A stretch of 64,000 bases of DNA, from assembly GCA_022813625.1 (NCBI GenBank), contig JAKLMB010000010.1, forward strand, positions 1,108,041-1,172,040, read 5' to 3'. The notes under the pieces were generated by a model, which did no database searches, had not been told where the DNA came from, and saw only the letters and a list, made by a program, of their open reading frames with translations. The position numbers were made by a program, and so were the translations under genes. Origin of the DNA: Aaosphaeria pasadenensis (Eukaryota > Ascomycota > Dothideomycetes > Pleosporales). Positions 34,522 to 45,295 of this stretch are shown here, one piece after another; positions within the stretch are counted from its first letter, which is position 1, and every line of letters begins with the position of its first letter.

Positions 34522-35092
34522 ATGACGACTTTAGATTTCGCAGATCCTGTAATAGCCCAAGCAAGGAGCAAAATGACCACCAAAGGAAAAATCATCCTTG
34601 GAATCGTAATAGGATGCTGCATATTCTTCTTCTTCCTTATGTAAGTCTTATAGAGTGCCCCAGTATAAGCCAGGCTTAGCAATTCTTAGAATTCTCAGCT
34701 GCTGCATTATGGATAGAAAAAGGCCAAATGCAGTAGAAAATACACCGAAGCGGTCGTATTATATTAACCAGAGGCTTCCACCAATGCTTTTTAAGGAATG
34801 GCACAAATTAGGCGAGGCAGATCCCTTGAACCAGCAACAAGTTAGCAAAGCAGAGCACGTTTGGTATGTCCTAGATCTTGACAAGCTTCATAAGAATCGC
34901 CTCTAACTTAATTAAAGTGTTATCTGTCTTGAGGTGTTGGAGGAACAAGATTCTATCCGAGTGTTGAACTGTCAACACATATATCATAGGCAGTGTTTTG
35001 ACCAGTGGTTCACTACATTGCATGACTTTTGCCCCTTATGTCACCGACCTGTGTTACCTAGAGAGAGTAATACGATAGCACAGGGGTGTTAA
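34522..35092 (+). CDS. Small membrane-anchored RING-H2 protein (E3 ubiquitin ligase-like)
   Basis: The gene appears only after splicing: join(34522..34640, 34690..34863, 34918..35092), 155 aa. Introns are 49 and 54 bp with GTAAGT and GTATGT donors; intron 2 has a CTCTAACTT branch region and an AAAG acceptor. Residues about 24-46 form one membrane segment (IILGIVIGCCIFFFFL and following). A charged middle region leads to a complete C-terminal RING-H2: Cys98-x2-Cys101-x14-Cys116-x-His118-x2-His121-x2-Cys124-x11-Cys136-x2-Cys139, including the Trp at 128 and the Pro after the seventh ligand (CPLC) typical of E2-binding RINGs. The first zinc-ligand Cys is created by the exon 2/3 junction, which strongly supports the model. 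Likely an ER, Golgi or vacuolar E3 ligase; substrate unknown. A second in-frame Met is at codon 18. Confidence 0.82.
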
Positions 35093-35109
35093 TGAATTTG
35101 AAAAAATAA

Positions 35110-35337
35110 ATGATCGAAATTCTACAAAACATTCCTATAGATAACCAGGATTTACGTGACTTGCAAGTAATTAACTCGATTTTCTGGCAACGCACTTTTC
35201 TCTGCAAAAGTCAAGCCTTAAAATGCTACTTTGAACTGACTTCCCAAAATCAGTCAAATATCCAACGAAATCCAACGAATCGATTTATGGAGAAGCCAGG
35301 AGAACAAGAAAAAGTTGAATTAGTTCCAGAAGCTTGA
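35110..35337 (+). pseudogene. Possible LINE reverse-transcriptase relic
   Basis: A 75-codon ORF begins IEILQNIPIDNQDLR and continues VINSIFWQRT. This loosely resembles the LINE reverse-transcriptase stretch between palm motifs (IDxxDLRxIxxLYWxQT). No catalytic FADD box or flanking RT sequence can be found, so at best it is a short fossil. A chance match in AT-rich DNA is also possible. Confidence 0.2.
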
Positions 35338-36916
35338 TGGGTGACTGCAACTAATTATTTTTCTGAGCCATAATTGCTCATTTGAACCCATTTGTAGTTC
35401 GGCGCCATTAGACGTGCGTTCGTCCGCCTGTGCCCCTGTCAATGCCTTCCAAGTATCGTTGGCAAAACAAGGGATTGTACCCAGCAGCTTCCGATCACTT
35501 TATCTGGAGATATACTCAGGGATCCTTGATTCTGTACCGACATTGCAAGCACAATAACAGTTGAGGTTCAGCTTGTTGCAATAGATAGGGTCTGGCAATG
35601 GAGATCGTATATCTAATAGTCTACCTTTAAAATTCTGACAAGAAAACGGATCTACTGTACATGCGGACATAGGAGTCTTCTGCATGTGAACATGGCAGGT
35701 CATGCGAGAACCCCGCAATCTCCTTCAACAGCTGATGATTTTCTTGACGCCACCCCCAGATTCAACAAAGTTCTTTCTCCGCTGGTGTCCGATTGGTGCA
35801 ATCGAAGATGGGTGAGATAAACCTCATTTACTGCGTGAACAATAGAGTATGCATACAAAACGCCAATACTAAGTGTTACAACACCAGAACCTACGAGGAT
35901 GGAGGAAGACAAAAGGAGCTTGGGACAACGGAGAAGATCGGACTGGAAGGGCCGGACGACAATCTGCAACGGGTCACGTGATTCAACATCATATGAAGGA
36001 CTCTGTCAAGGTACATCGAGCCACAATGATTTTACTACACTTAAATAGTGTCATTATAGCTCGATAGTGTGCTGTTACTCTCGAAATCATCCGTGGAGAT
36101 ATGCCCGCATGATGAGCTCGATGTTTTCGGGTGAAGAACCACATCGCCTAAAACATATGATTAGGAGAAAGGTAAGAATTCCGTTCTTGGAACACGGTCT
36201 CAGCCTTGCAAACCGAACTTTAAAGCAACCTTTAGGAGGCTACATATTGTTTAGCTAATTATAGAACTTTCATAGCCAAGCTGGAAGTCCCTCTGCCTGA
36301 GCCAATGTGTCTAATGCATGGTAATCCTTGCTTCAAGTTCGATTGCACACAATCCTTATCGCTGTAACTTTGATGAAGTGTGAATGTAGGTCCTTGAACA
36401 ATGATAAATGTTGTTGAAAACACTCAACTACATTCCTATTCCATTCTCACTTGTGGGGTAGTTGGTCATAACACGGACTTCTTCTCTGCTCGCATGAATA
36501 AGAGACTCAACCCTATCGTATTGGAGTCTGAACATGTTGTTCAAGCCGCAATGCGGCATCGACCATCTGTGATACAATCTTAGAAATACCAAACAGAAAA
36601 ACAGATCCATGATCACCGCTCACTGCATGAGTATTATAGTTCTGACCAATCCCGAGCCAAACTCGAACTTACTACAACAGGCTGGCCCCAATGTGGCTTT
36701 TTGGCTGTCCCGTTTAAAGCATGTACCTAATGTATTGCCCTCTTCTTGTTGGCCAACACTTTGAATCTAGATAAGGTCTTAGGTAGTCTATATTTACTGT
36801 GAGACTTGGAAGTCTGACTCAGAAAACTGGTCTGGCAACATAAATATCTCGGTGCATTCCTTTGGAATCGTAAGTTGCGATATTGGATCTCAGCCTTGTC
36901 ATTTTAAGCAGACGAG
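35338..36916. other. Gene-poor region with one Cys-rich ORF
   Basis: About 1.6 kb without a supported gene. On the minus strand 35500-35703 encodes a 67-residue frame with seven Cys, including CYCAC, but no signal peptide or convincing upstream exon. Another minus ORF (35700-35969) has a hydrophobic segment but starts at TTG. Neither is annotated as a gene. Confidence 0.4.
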
Positions 36917-38577
36917 ATGACACAATCCGAGACTTTCCTCTCGAAAGCGCTTGCGACTATTATCACGGATGCTAGCCGTCGTTGCTATATAATTATTAGT
37001 GTCATTTTCTCCTTGCCCGTTGCCGCTGGAGTACCTACACCGGGATATCCACATCTAGATTCGCCAAACCCTAACTACAATGACTTCGCCCTGGAGCCCT
37101 CCACCAATGCTACGGTTCTCGCCGACTCGACGTACTTCCAGCCTGGGAACATGAAATTCCATCAATGGGCGGGCCGTGCACAAAGAATACGCGACGTGAA
37201 AACTCCAGAATACTGTGCGGGGAATCTATCGGTGGCATTGGAAGAAGTTGGTGCAGCATATCAAGCAAGCGCAAACGGTTCGACGACTCTACTAACCCTG
37301 CTTCCTACCGTAGGTGCACTTGTAGGACCACCAGCAAGAGAGCTTTGGGTATTGTACAAGCTTGTTCCACTAGCTGGATTCTTTTCTAGTGTTCTTGCAC
37401 TTGGTGGAAATATCGTACCTCATCAAGTCAGCGAATATGCTAGTCTGGAAGACTTTTCATACACCGGTATGCCGAACGCAAACACCGTCGATGGAATGCT
37501 ACAGCGCAGGCCGAGTGATCGAAAATGGTCAGATCAGTCAGACTTGGACCTGCAGCAGGTCGCTGGACACTTTGCGGAACAGGTCTATGCTAGAGCTATG
37601 GATTCAAGAGGTTCGGTAAAGACGTTGAAAGTCGCCTTCGGTATCTTTGGGCTCATGGCATGTATGGCCTCAATTTGTACCGCTTGCTACATTCTTTCTG
37701 CTGGTAGCATTGTAGTATGGTGGTGCAAAGTAAGTAAACCTCACCTTCATGGCGGTCACACACTGAGCCAAACCAGGCGGATAATTGGGCATTTACATGG
37801 TACAGCATTACCATCTTTGCATCGGTTCTGGAAAACTTCGCCAATGCGCCCTTCGCCAAAGATTGGGTAATGCGTATTTCTCGCGCACCAGATTTACGAA
37901 TCGCCTCAGACGCACCATGGGTCATCTCATCAGACAAGCCCGCAATCGAGTCATACACTGATCAATCGTTCCAATCGTCCGAGCCGGCCGAAAACAATGC
38001 CCATGCAAACATCTCACTGCTAAACAACTTCGATCCGAAACGCTCAGTCATCGACAGCCTTATAAAAGGATACAATACAAAGAGTTGTGTGATTATGGAC
38101 CGAACTGTACCCTGGTGCGCCTCTAATGATGCATTCTACGTTATCATCAGTCGCGAGGGGGTGCGCAAAGGACGTACAGCACTACGCATCTTTTCGAAAT
38201 TAGTATCTGTAACTGTATATGTTGTGTCTACTGCACTCTTCGCTAGCTCGACTTTATTACACTTCCAACCAGCTATCCTCGTTACATCACTCGTCCTTTG
38301 CGGCGCCATCTTCGGCCGTGTGATAGCGATGTGGATTTCCTCCATCATCATGCGCGACCGCCCAGTGTTGCATCGCATTGTCAAGACGAAGAAAGAGGCC
38401 GATATATTCGTTGAGGCAGTATTGAGGAAAGACGGACTTGTGTGTGAAGTTCTCGGACATGTTGTAATCAATGGAAGATGTGTCAAAAGGTCTTGGAGGT
38501 TTACTTGGAGTACAGTCCTTGGCATTCTAGCTAAACCCTTCAATGTAAATAGCATTAGTATGGCCTCGTCTGTGTGA
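36917..38577 (+). CDS. Unidentified multi-pass membrane protein
   Basis: Model: join(36917..37729, 37777..38577), 537 aa; the 47-bp intron (GTAAGT..CCAG, phase 0) joins WWCK to ADNWAFTWYSITIFASVL. Visible features: an N-terminal hydrophobic segment (about 24-38, IIISVIFSLPVAAGVP) that may be a signal peptide or anchor; a lumenal stretch with NxS/T sites and two Cys; hydrophobic segments at about 118-165, 237-270 (VAFGIFGLMACMASICTACY), and two near 425-475 (VTVYVVSTALFASSTLLHF and AILVTSLVLCGAIFGRVIAM). A polar domain ends the protein. I do not recognise the family; it has the look of lineage-specific fungal membrane proteins found in accessory regions. No role can be assigned. Confidence 0.7.
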
Positions 38578-39199
38578 TTTAATATGAAATTATCATGGTT
38601 TTGGCGTAATATCGTAGTACTACATAGTCGTATCAGTGGCCGCAAGTTGTTCATATTCTAGCAGCAATTGGTAGGCCTGAGGATTAGATTTTCACAGGAA
38701 ATGGAACTTGTTACTTCAAGGTTTTCTTCAGATGTAACATTAATACATCCATACTGAGACATCACCATTACTACAGCTTTAGTTACTAAGCGAACAAGGT
38801 TTTAGCGGCTACCTGCTAACTCTAGCACTGGCATAACAAGTTGTCCTTCTCCTACGGCACACATGACTACAAAATTGCACGTGTGCGGCGCAGCGGCAAC
38901 ATTCAATATGCAGGTAAGACGTGGATATTATTGACACGCAAGTGGCACAGCCAGAGGGTGTCAGCTGGGTTGATTACTTGTCCAACAAGTCCTATCGCCT
39001 TCATTGAGCAGTTCTTACCTTGTACTTTTGGGCCAACCTAACTTTGCAGACCACCCATCCCATAATCTATTATATCTTCGTTACTTTGTAGGGTTTCATC
39101 ACACTTCTAATAGCCACGATCATCAAATTTAGACCTCTTACTTTGTTCGCGCTAAAGCTTTACTCTCAGCTATAGGGGAATCAACAGGAATCTGTCACG
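38578..39199. other. Intergenic, no gene seen
   Basis: 620 bp, AT-rich, presumably promoter of the GMC oxidoreductase. Confidence 0.4.
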
Positions 39200-41280
39200 A
39201 TGTGGCCTTTCACAGTATACCCAGAGTGCTCATTGTCAGATGTTAACGGGAACAAATACGACTACGTTATTGTCGGAGGTAAGGTGAAATTGATATATGT
39301 ATGATAGCATTTCTCTGACCATGATAACGTCTTGTTCTTAGGTGGTACTGCAGGCTGTGTTCTCGCATCACGTCTTTCTGAGGATCCTGGTGTTTCTGTT
39401 CTTCTCATTGAGAGAGGATATGTGCAAAACAACCTAATCTCGCGAATGCCTTTGTTGAGCCAAAACCTCTTTTGGACCAAAGTCCTTCAGGTACAAAACA
39501 CAATATGGTCAGAACCAATTGGAAGTGCCTACGGAAGAAAGAATCGATTGTGGGCCGTCAATGGCATTGGAGGTGCATCTCGGATCAATGCTATGCTTTG
39601 GACTCGAGGCAGCCCAGAAAATTACAACATGTGGAGCAAGTTAGGATTGACGGACTGGTCGTGGGACAAGGTTGAGCCCTATTTCAGGCGACTTGAGAGT
39701 GTCGAAGGGCTTCCCTATCAATCGAAATCTAATTCGAGAGGGCTTAGTGGCCCCATACAGCTGCGCAAGCCACTATACTCCTTTCAATGGCTACAGTAGT
39801 AGGATTCCATTTCCGACTACTAGAAATTATTGCATGAGATGGGCTAACCTTCACTCAGTTTGAAAGATGCAGCTCGCATCGTTGGCATCACGGCTTTCAA
39901 TGATTGCAATGATCCTACAACTCCCTCTTACGGTTACTTCCCCCTTGATACTGCTATTGACAGTAACGGTGAAAGAATCTCGGCTTTATCGGCGTACTTG
40001 GGCAAGAAAGTTGCACAAGAGAGAGTGAATCGACTGAGTGTATGCACAGGTACAGTTGCTACACGTTTGAAAATCATTCAAGATGACCGGAGGGGATGCG
40101 TAGTCACTGGAGTCCACGTTCGGTCATCTGCTGATCTTGAATCAGATGTTGAAGGGTTCGTAAAAGCTCGAAGAGAGGTTATTATAGCATGCGGAGCTAT
40201 GACTACACCCCAGTTGTTGCTTCTCAGCGGCATAGGTCCGAGTGGAACAGACTCAGTCGAATCACAATTGGGCATTCCCCTCATAAAAGAGCTCCCGGCT
40301 GTAGGAGCAACCTTTTCCGACCATTATTCCATCCCAATTATGCTGGAACTACCCATGAAAGAGACATTGCACTTACTTGAGAGCGGCCTTTGGGGTATTT
40401 GGTACATTCTCGTGTGGATCTTCACCGGGTTGGGTCTGATAAGCTTGAGCTCTGCACCAGCTGCTATTTTCTTACATACGGACACAATCGACGAAGAGAC
40501 TATGAACGTAACAGCCAGTCATACAGAGAATTTGAAAACCGAATGCAAGGTTCCCAATATGGAAATCATGATTATACCTCTCAACTCTCTTGAACGCGCT
40601 GTCCCGGGGCGCTCACTGTTCTCTATCTATCCAACGATACTTCAACCTCAAGCAACAGGCAAGTGAATGGTTAATCATGCATTCTTCATTATTAGTATAT
40701 TAGTACTCATCGTATTGTTCTAGGCCGTGTCAGAATCACGAGTAAGAATCCCCTTATCAACCCTTGTATCACACATCCGATGTTAGGCCACAAGGACGAT
40801 CTAAAAGCAGCTCGAATAGCCGTTCGCTTCTCAATGCGGCTTGCTACCGAATTTCAGAAGTTGTATCCACAACATGCCCCCTTTGCATTTGCGCCGGGTA
40901 ACGAACTCAAATCTCTCATTCAGTGGGAGACGTCTGGATCCGTACCCACAAGGATATCTAAGGAACACTTCTCACGAGCAAACAAGTCATGGATGGACGT
41001 CACGGACGATGAAATAGACGATTATATGCGGAGAGTGGGACATACAGCACTTCATTTCACGAGTACATGTCCGATGGGTGTAGATGAGAAATGTGGAGTC
41101 GTCGATCAAAGGCTTTTGGTCTTCGGCTTTAGCAATCTTAGAATTGCAGATGCGAGTGTATTTCCCCGGATAACGAGCGCACATACGATGGCTCCTGTTC
41201 TGATGACTGCTGAACGGTGCGCGGATTTTATAAAGAGCACGTGGAAGGACTCGGATGATCCGAAACTCAAGTCATCATGA
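39200..41280 (+). CDS. GMC-family FAD oxidoreductase, with a GC-AG intron
   Basis: Glucose-methanol-choline oxidoreductase, 629 aa: join(39200..39278, 39342..39795, 39859..40658, 40724..41280). The FAD motif YDYVIVGGGTAGCVLASRL is assembled across intron 1. Later segments: WAVNGIGGASRINAMLWTRG (GMC signature 1 region), ACGAMTTPQLLLLSGIGPSG (signature 2), and the C-terminal catalytic pair His in ALHFTSTCPMG and His in ITSAHTMAPV. Intron 3 only works with a GC donor (G|GCAAGT ... TTCTAG|GC), restoring ATGRVRITSKNPL; the nearby GT donor gives a stop within nine codons. A hydrophobic insertion (WGIWYILVWIFTGLGLISL, about residue 360) is common in fungal choline-dehydrogenase-like members. No signal peptide. 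Substrate alcohol unknown. Confidence 0.87.
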
Positions 41281-41917
41281 ATGTTATCTACTGTAGAGAA
41301 TCTTCAGACCAGTAGTAAGTAAAATAATTTTACATCCCCATCTTACATATTATTTGTAGATGGAGTTAGCGACGATGAAAGAGAGTAAGAGTGCATTATC
41401 CGATTGTTGATGATTAATTGCCGTCTATCTATAATGTATGTAGATGCCGAATGCATCGTCTAAGCGTGTGAATACTCATCAATGACCAGGAATCAACGAC
41501 AAGAAAAGCTTGCAAGGATTCAATTGATTTTCTTACTCTAGTGTTACTGAAGTGTATTCGGAGCGCCTTTTCAGCTATATAGTGCTTAGCATTCGCTGCT
41601 TGCGCAAAGTTGCGGCCGAATTAGACCATGACTGGGCTTAGAGGACTCAACATCAATACAGAAGACCGAGTATTAAGTTGATCACTGCCCAAAATCCCTC
41701 TGATCCGTGTCACTCTAATTCGTTCTGGTGTAGTGTCTTGAGGCACAGCATGCGGCGTTAGTCCATCGCGATATTGCCCGCACGTTGAAAAACGAGACAT
41801 TTAGTAATGCAACAGTTATTCCTGGCTAGAAATTATCTCACGTCCAACATTTAGGATGCTCGTACCTGCAACATCTCACTACTACTCTTCTTCCACTTTC
41901 TGAACGATAATGAGACG
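41281..41917. other. Intergenic, no gene seen
   Basis: 637 bp between the GMC and SDR genes, same strand. Confidence 0.4.
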
Positions 41918-43131
41918 ATGTCTACTCTCAAAGGAACAATTATCGTTACAGGGGCGAATGGAGGTTTGGGCAGTGCTATTGTTTCGCAAATATTAGCCTC
42001 AGACCTTCAAGATTCGTATCATGGAGTATACACAGTCCGGAATGCCAAAAATGCAGCTTCCCTGGATGATACTCTTGCCAGACGAAGCTCGCGTTATAGT
42101 TGGTCGTATGGCGGCAAAACCAATACCTCTTCGCATTCCTACGAGATGCTCTCGCTCGATTTAACACGAACCAGCGACGTTCGGAAGGTTGCAGCTTCGA
42201 TTAACAGGCGCATTGCGGAGGGTGAGATTCCTCGAATCCACGCTGTTATCCTCAATGCCGGCTACGAGGAGTTTGAAACACAGACGTGGACTGAAGATGG
42301 GGTTGACACATCCTTTGCAGCCAACTATCTAGGGCACTGGCTTCTAACAATGCTGTTGTTGCAAAGTATAGATGTTGATGTAGGGCGAGTGCTTTGGATT
42401 TGTAGCTGGTCGCACAAGTAAGTTAACACCTTTTGCATTCGTCTTAAGCTTCAAGCTTACTGATGTACTTTATGTAGCCCACATGATTCTCGTAACTCAT
42501 GGAACGGGGCGTTCAAAGAGGCCAGATACAATACTGTCTTGAGTGCCAACAACATCGATACTATTGCATATGGCCAGTGGAGTTTAAGCAAGGATGATAA
42601 AACTGGATGGGCTGCGGGGTATAGACGATATGGTGCATCCAAACTCTGCGGCGTTGTGACCATGTAGGTTGAAACCCTCTCACTATTTGGTCTTTACCTA
42701 AACTCGTTTTGCATAGCTCCGAGCTTCAACGTCGTCTCGACCAAGATTCCATTCTGTATAACGTCTCAGTACTTGGAATCGATCCTGGATTGGTGAACAC
42801 TGGTATAGTACGCCATAGTGGAAGCTGGATACTGCGAGTCTTCTTGTGGCAATTCCTGTTGCCGGCTTTCAGAGTGATCATGGGTTGCTTTGTTTCTAAT
42901 GGGCCCCTTCGGTCGGTTAGGAAATCAGCATCCGATATCATTGCCGCAGCGCTTATGAGCAGTCCTCCACCACTGAGCGCAAGACCTAAGGCTCTATACC
43001 TGAATGGCTCTGAGCTAGGTATTCGAAACCCTGAAGCTATGGACCCTGCAAAGGGAAGCATGCTCTGGAGAGACACACTACGCTATACGCAATTGGAAAG
43101 TCAAGAGACATGCCTTGAACACTGGTATTGA
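41918..43131 (+). CDS. Short-chain dehydrogenase/reductase
   Basis: Classical-type SDR, 366 aa: join(41918..42417, 42478..42663, 42717..43131). Cofactor motif TGANGGLGSAI at the N-terminus, the NAG motif in AVILNAGYEEF, and the active-site YxxxK in YGASKLCG close to the end of exon 2. After DPGLVNTGIV come hydrophobic residues (ILRVFLWQFLLPAFRVIMG) that may be a membrane-associated helix. This arrangement resembles 3-ketosteroid/WW-domain-type or polyketide-tailoring SDRs. It has the same strand as the GMC gene before it and the hydrolase after it, but substrate is unknown. Confidence 0.85.
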
Positions 43132-43622
43132 TATCTCGTAATCTCAGAGTACCCAGTTTGCTAGTTATATATAGGTATGAAGGAAGGTTTAAGTTATGAT
43201 GAAACTGTGTAACAAATTGAGGGTTCGTTTGTTTGTCGCGTGATCTTCTCATGCGGAGCAGCGAAGGTGGCTGGCCGGAGCTTTCCTAAATCATCTTAGC
43301 ATCCTCTTTTATCCACATCCACTCTCTTCTTTTCTCATTTCTTACCCCCACCCCAACAAATTGCATACGAACATACCGCATTATTCCACTACTACTGCCC
43401 AGGGTGGGAGTCTTCGAGTTTCGATCACCCACGAACTTCCTTAGACATTCAGTCTTCTTGTTGACACATTCGTTGATAGCGAAAGGTATACACTTGAAGT
43501 GGGACGCTTCAAGTGAAACCAAACGCCCTGACTTAAAATAGTCTCCATCTCCGCCGTAGCACATCAGGAACCGGGACTTGAATATATTATAGCTTTCAAA
43601 AAGTTGCACGGTTTTTTAAATC
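43132..43622. other. Intergenic, no gene seen
   Basis: About 490 bp; promoter region of the alpha/beta hydrolase gene. Confidence 0.4.
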
Positions 43623-44621
43623 ATGGCAAATTTGCCGACGCTGGTCTTTATACCAGGCGCATGGCATCTGCCCACGTGCTACAACAACGTCATTCAGACA
43701 ATGGAGCAGAAACATGGAGTACGAAGCCGTGTTGTCACATTGAATTCAGCAAGCGGAGATCCAACCGCAACTTTTAAGGATGATATCGATAATGCACGCG
43801 CCATTATCGCTCGCGAGATCGACCAGAAACGCGATGTTGTTGTCATTGCGCATTCTTATGGCGGAATGGTTGGCAACAGTGCCATCGAAGGGTTCACGCA
43901 GCCGCGCAATAGCATTCAACTAAACTCCGCATCCAATGCACCGTCTGATACCGCCAAGGGTACAATCGCGCCAGGCCACAGGGAGGGACATGTTGTGGGC
44001 CTAATACTCATTGCATCCGGTTTTACTTTGACCGGCCTTGCATTCATGGACCCCTTCTTCGGGGTACCCCCGCCGTCGTGGCGTGTTAACAAAGAGACGG
44101 GCTTTGCTGAGCTTGTCGCGCAGCCTCGCGACTTGTTCTACCATGATTTACCAATGGACGAAGCAAACTACTGGGTGTCGCAGCTCCAATCCCAAAGTCT
44201 GAAAGCACTATTCGAGGGCGGGCAATATGCTTATGCAGGCTGGCAAGATGTTCGTACGTGGTATATTGGCACGATCGAGGATCGTGGTCTACCTGTCTTC
44301 GCACAACGAATGCAAGTAGGTATGGCTAGGGCAATGGGTGGTATTGTAGAACATAGGGAGTTGCGCACCAGCCATTCACCATTCTTAAGCCAACCAGATA
44401 AGGTCTCTGATATTATGATCGAAGCTATCGATGATTTCGTGGGCACCGCTCAAAAATGGCGCCACCGTTCGTCAGAAAGGGATATACTGATCCCCAAGAT
44501 GATTCTTTGGAAACCCGGGACATGGGCCAGAATCGGGCTGCCACTAGCTTGTGGAGCTTTGATTGGAAGAGCTATCCAATTGTATAGCTATTGCAGGTCG
44601 ATATTCAGGTCATGGATTTGA
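43623..44621 (+). CDS. Alpha/beta hydrolase
   Basis: Intronless 332-aa alpha/beta hydrolase of the small esterase type common in fungi. Opening strand and oxyanion loop: LVFIPGAWHLPTCYNNVI. Nucleophile elbow: VVIAHSYGGMVGNSA (Ser about 79). Likely acid in GTIEDRGLP and catalytic His in TSHSPFLSQPDKV. The last 30 residues include a hydrophobic helix (IGLPLACGALIGRAIQLY) that may anchor it to a membrane, unusual for this type. Ester or lactone hydrolysis is the general expectation; substrate unknown. Confidence 0.83.
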   Translation: MANLPTLVFIPGAWHLPTCYNNVIQTMEQKHGVRSRVVTLNSASGDPTATFKDDIDNARAIIAREIDQKRDVVVIAHSYGGMVGNSAIEGFTQPRNSIQLNSASNAPSDTAKGTIAPGHREGHVVGLILIASGFTLTGLAFMDPFFGVPPPSWRVNKETGFAELVAQPRDLFYHDLPMDEANYWVSQLQSQSLKALFEGGQYAYAGWQDVRTWYIGTIEDRGLPVFAQRMQVGMARAMGGIVEHRELRTSHSPFLSQPDKVSDIMIEAIDDFVGTAQKWRHRSSERDILIPKMILWKPGTWARIGLPLACGALIGRAIQLYSYCRSIFRSWI

Positions 44622-45295
44622 TTGATTGAAAGTATAGGTACGTATAGTAGGGATTCGGAGGAATTGCGCTTCCTTGCTGCTGCTTCCTCGCAAATCTTTG
44701 CATTTACTGTAGTCAAAACCAAGTGTCAGTTAGCAATATAGTAATCTGACGTACCTATTAATGAACAAAGGGTAGAATGATAAGGAGGATTGAGCAGAAC
44801 TATACGCATGCACGATTGAGTACCTATAGAATTTACTTTTTATCCTGTACCGAGTTATTTGCCGTGTATCGAGTTGAGCGATCTATACGACTAAGATGCT
44901 TCCCGGTAACGCCTATCTAACAATTACCGACAGCGCCTATAATGCAGATTTCCCAGAAATGCATTTCTGCTCTGCTGCTGGTTCTCTCTGGATTATCATC
45001 GGAGAATTAGTGAGGGAGTGATGCCCATGATTTGACACAAGGCGGCCCGAGAAGCATCGATTTTGAAACGAACCAATCTCGACTGCATCGTCTTTGCCGA
45101 TGCGGGGTTCATTCAGGCTAACTATTAAGGGTATCTCCGCCCTCTACAGCGTGAAGGAAGATTCAAGTGCATGCATGTCTACGTATCCATATATAACAGC
45201 ACTGCTATGCAAAGGTCCGAACATTTGGACTCAGTCACCTTATAAATTCCTTGAATTTTTCAAATTCCCAGAACCAGGAACCAAATAATTCCACA
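44622..45295. other. Intergenic / promoter of Gfo/Idh/MocA gene
   Basis: No gene seen. A TATA-like element lies about 55 bp before the ATG. Confidence 0.4.
45241..45247 (+). promoter_or_regulatory. TATA-like element
   Basis: TATAAAT, 49-55 bp upstream of the ATG at 45296; position suits a short-leader fungal promoter. Confidence 0.35.

Noticed and set aside
35500..35718. Small Cys-rich ORF as a secreted effector
   Set aside because: Seven Cys but no signal peptide in frame, and the hydrophobic ORF upstream starts at TTG with no clean splice junction joining the two.
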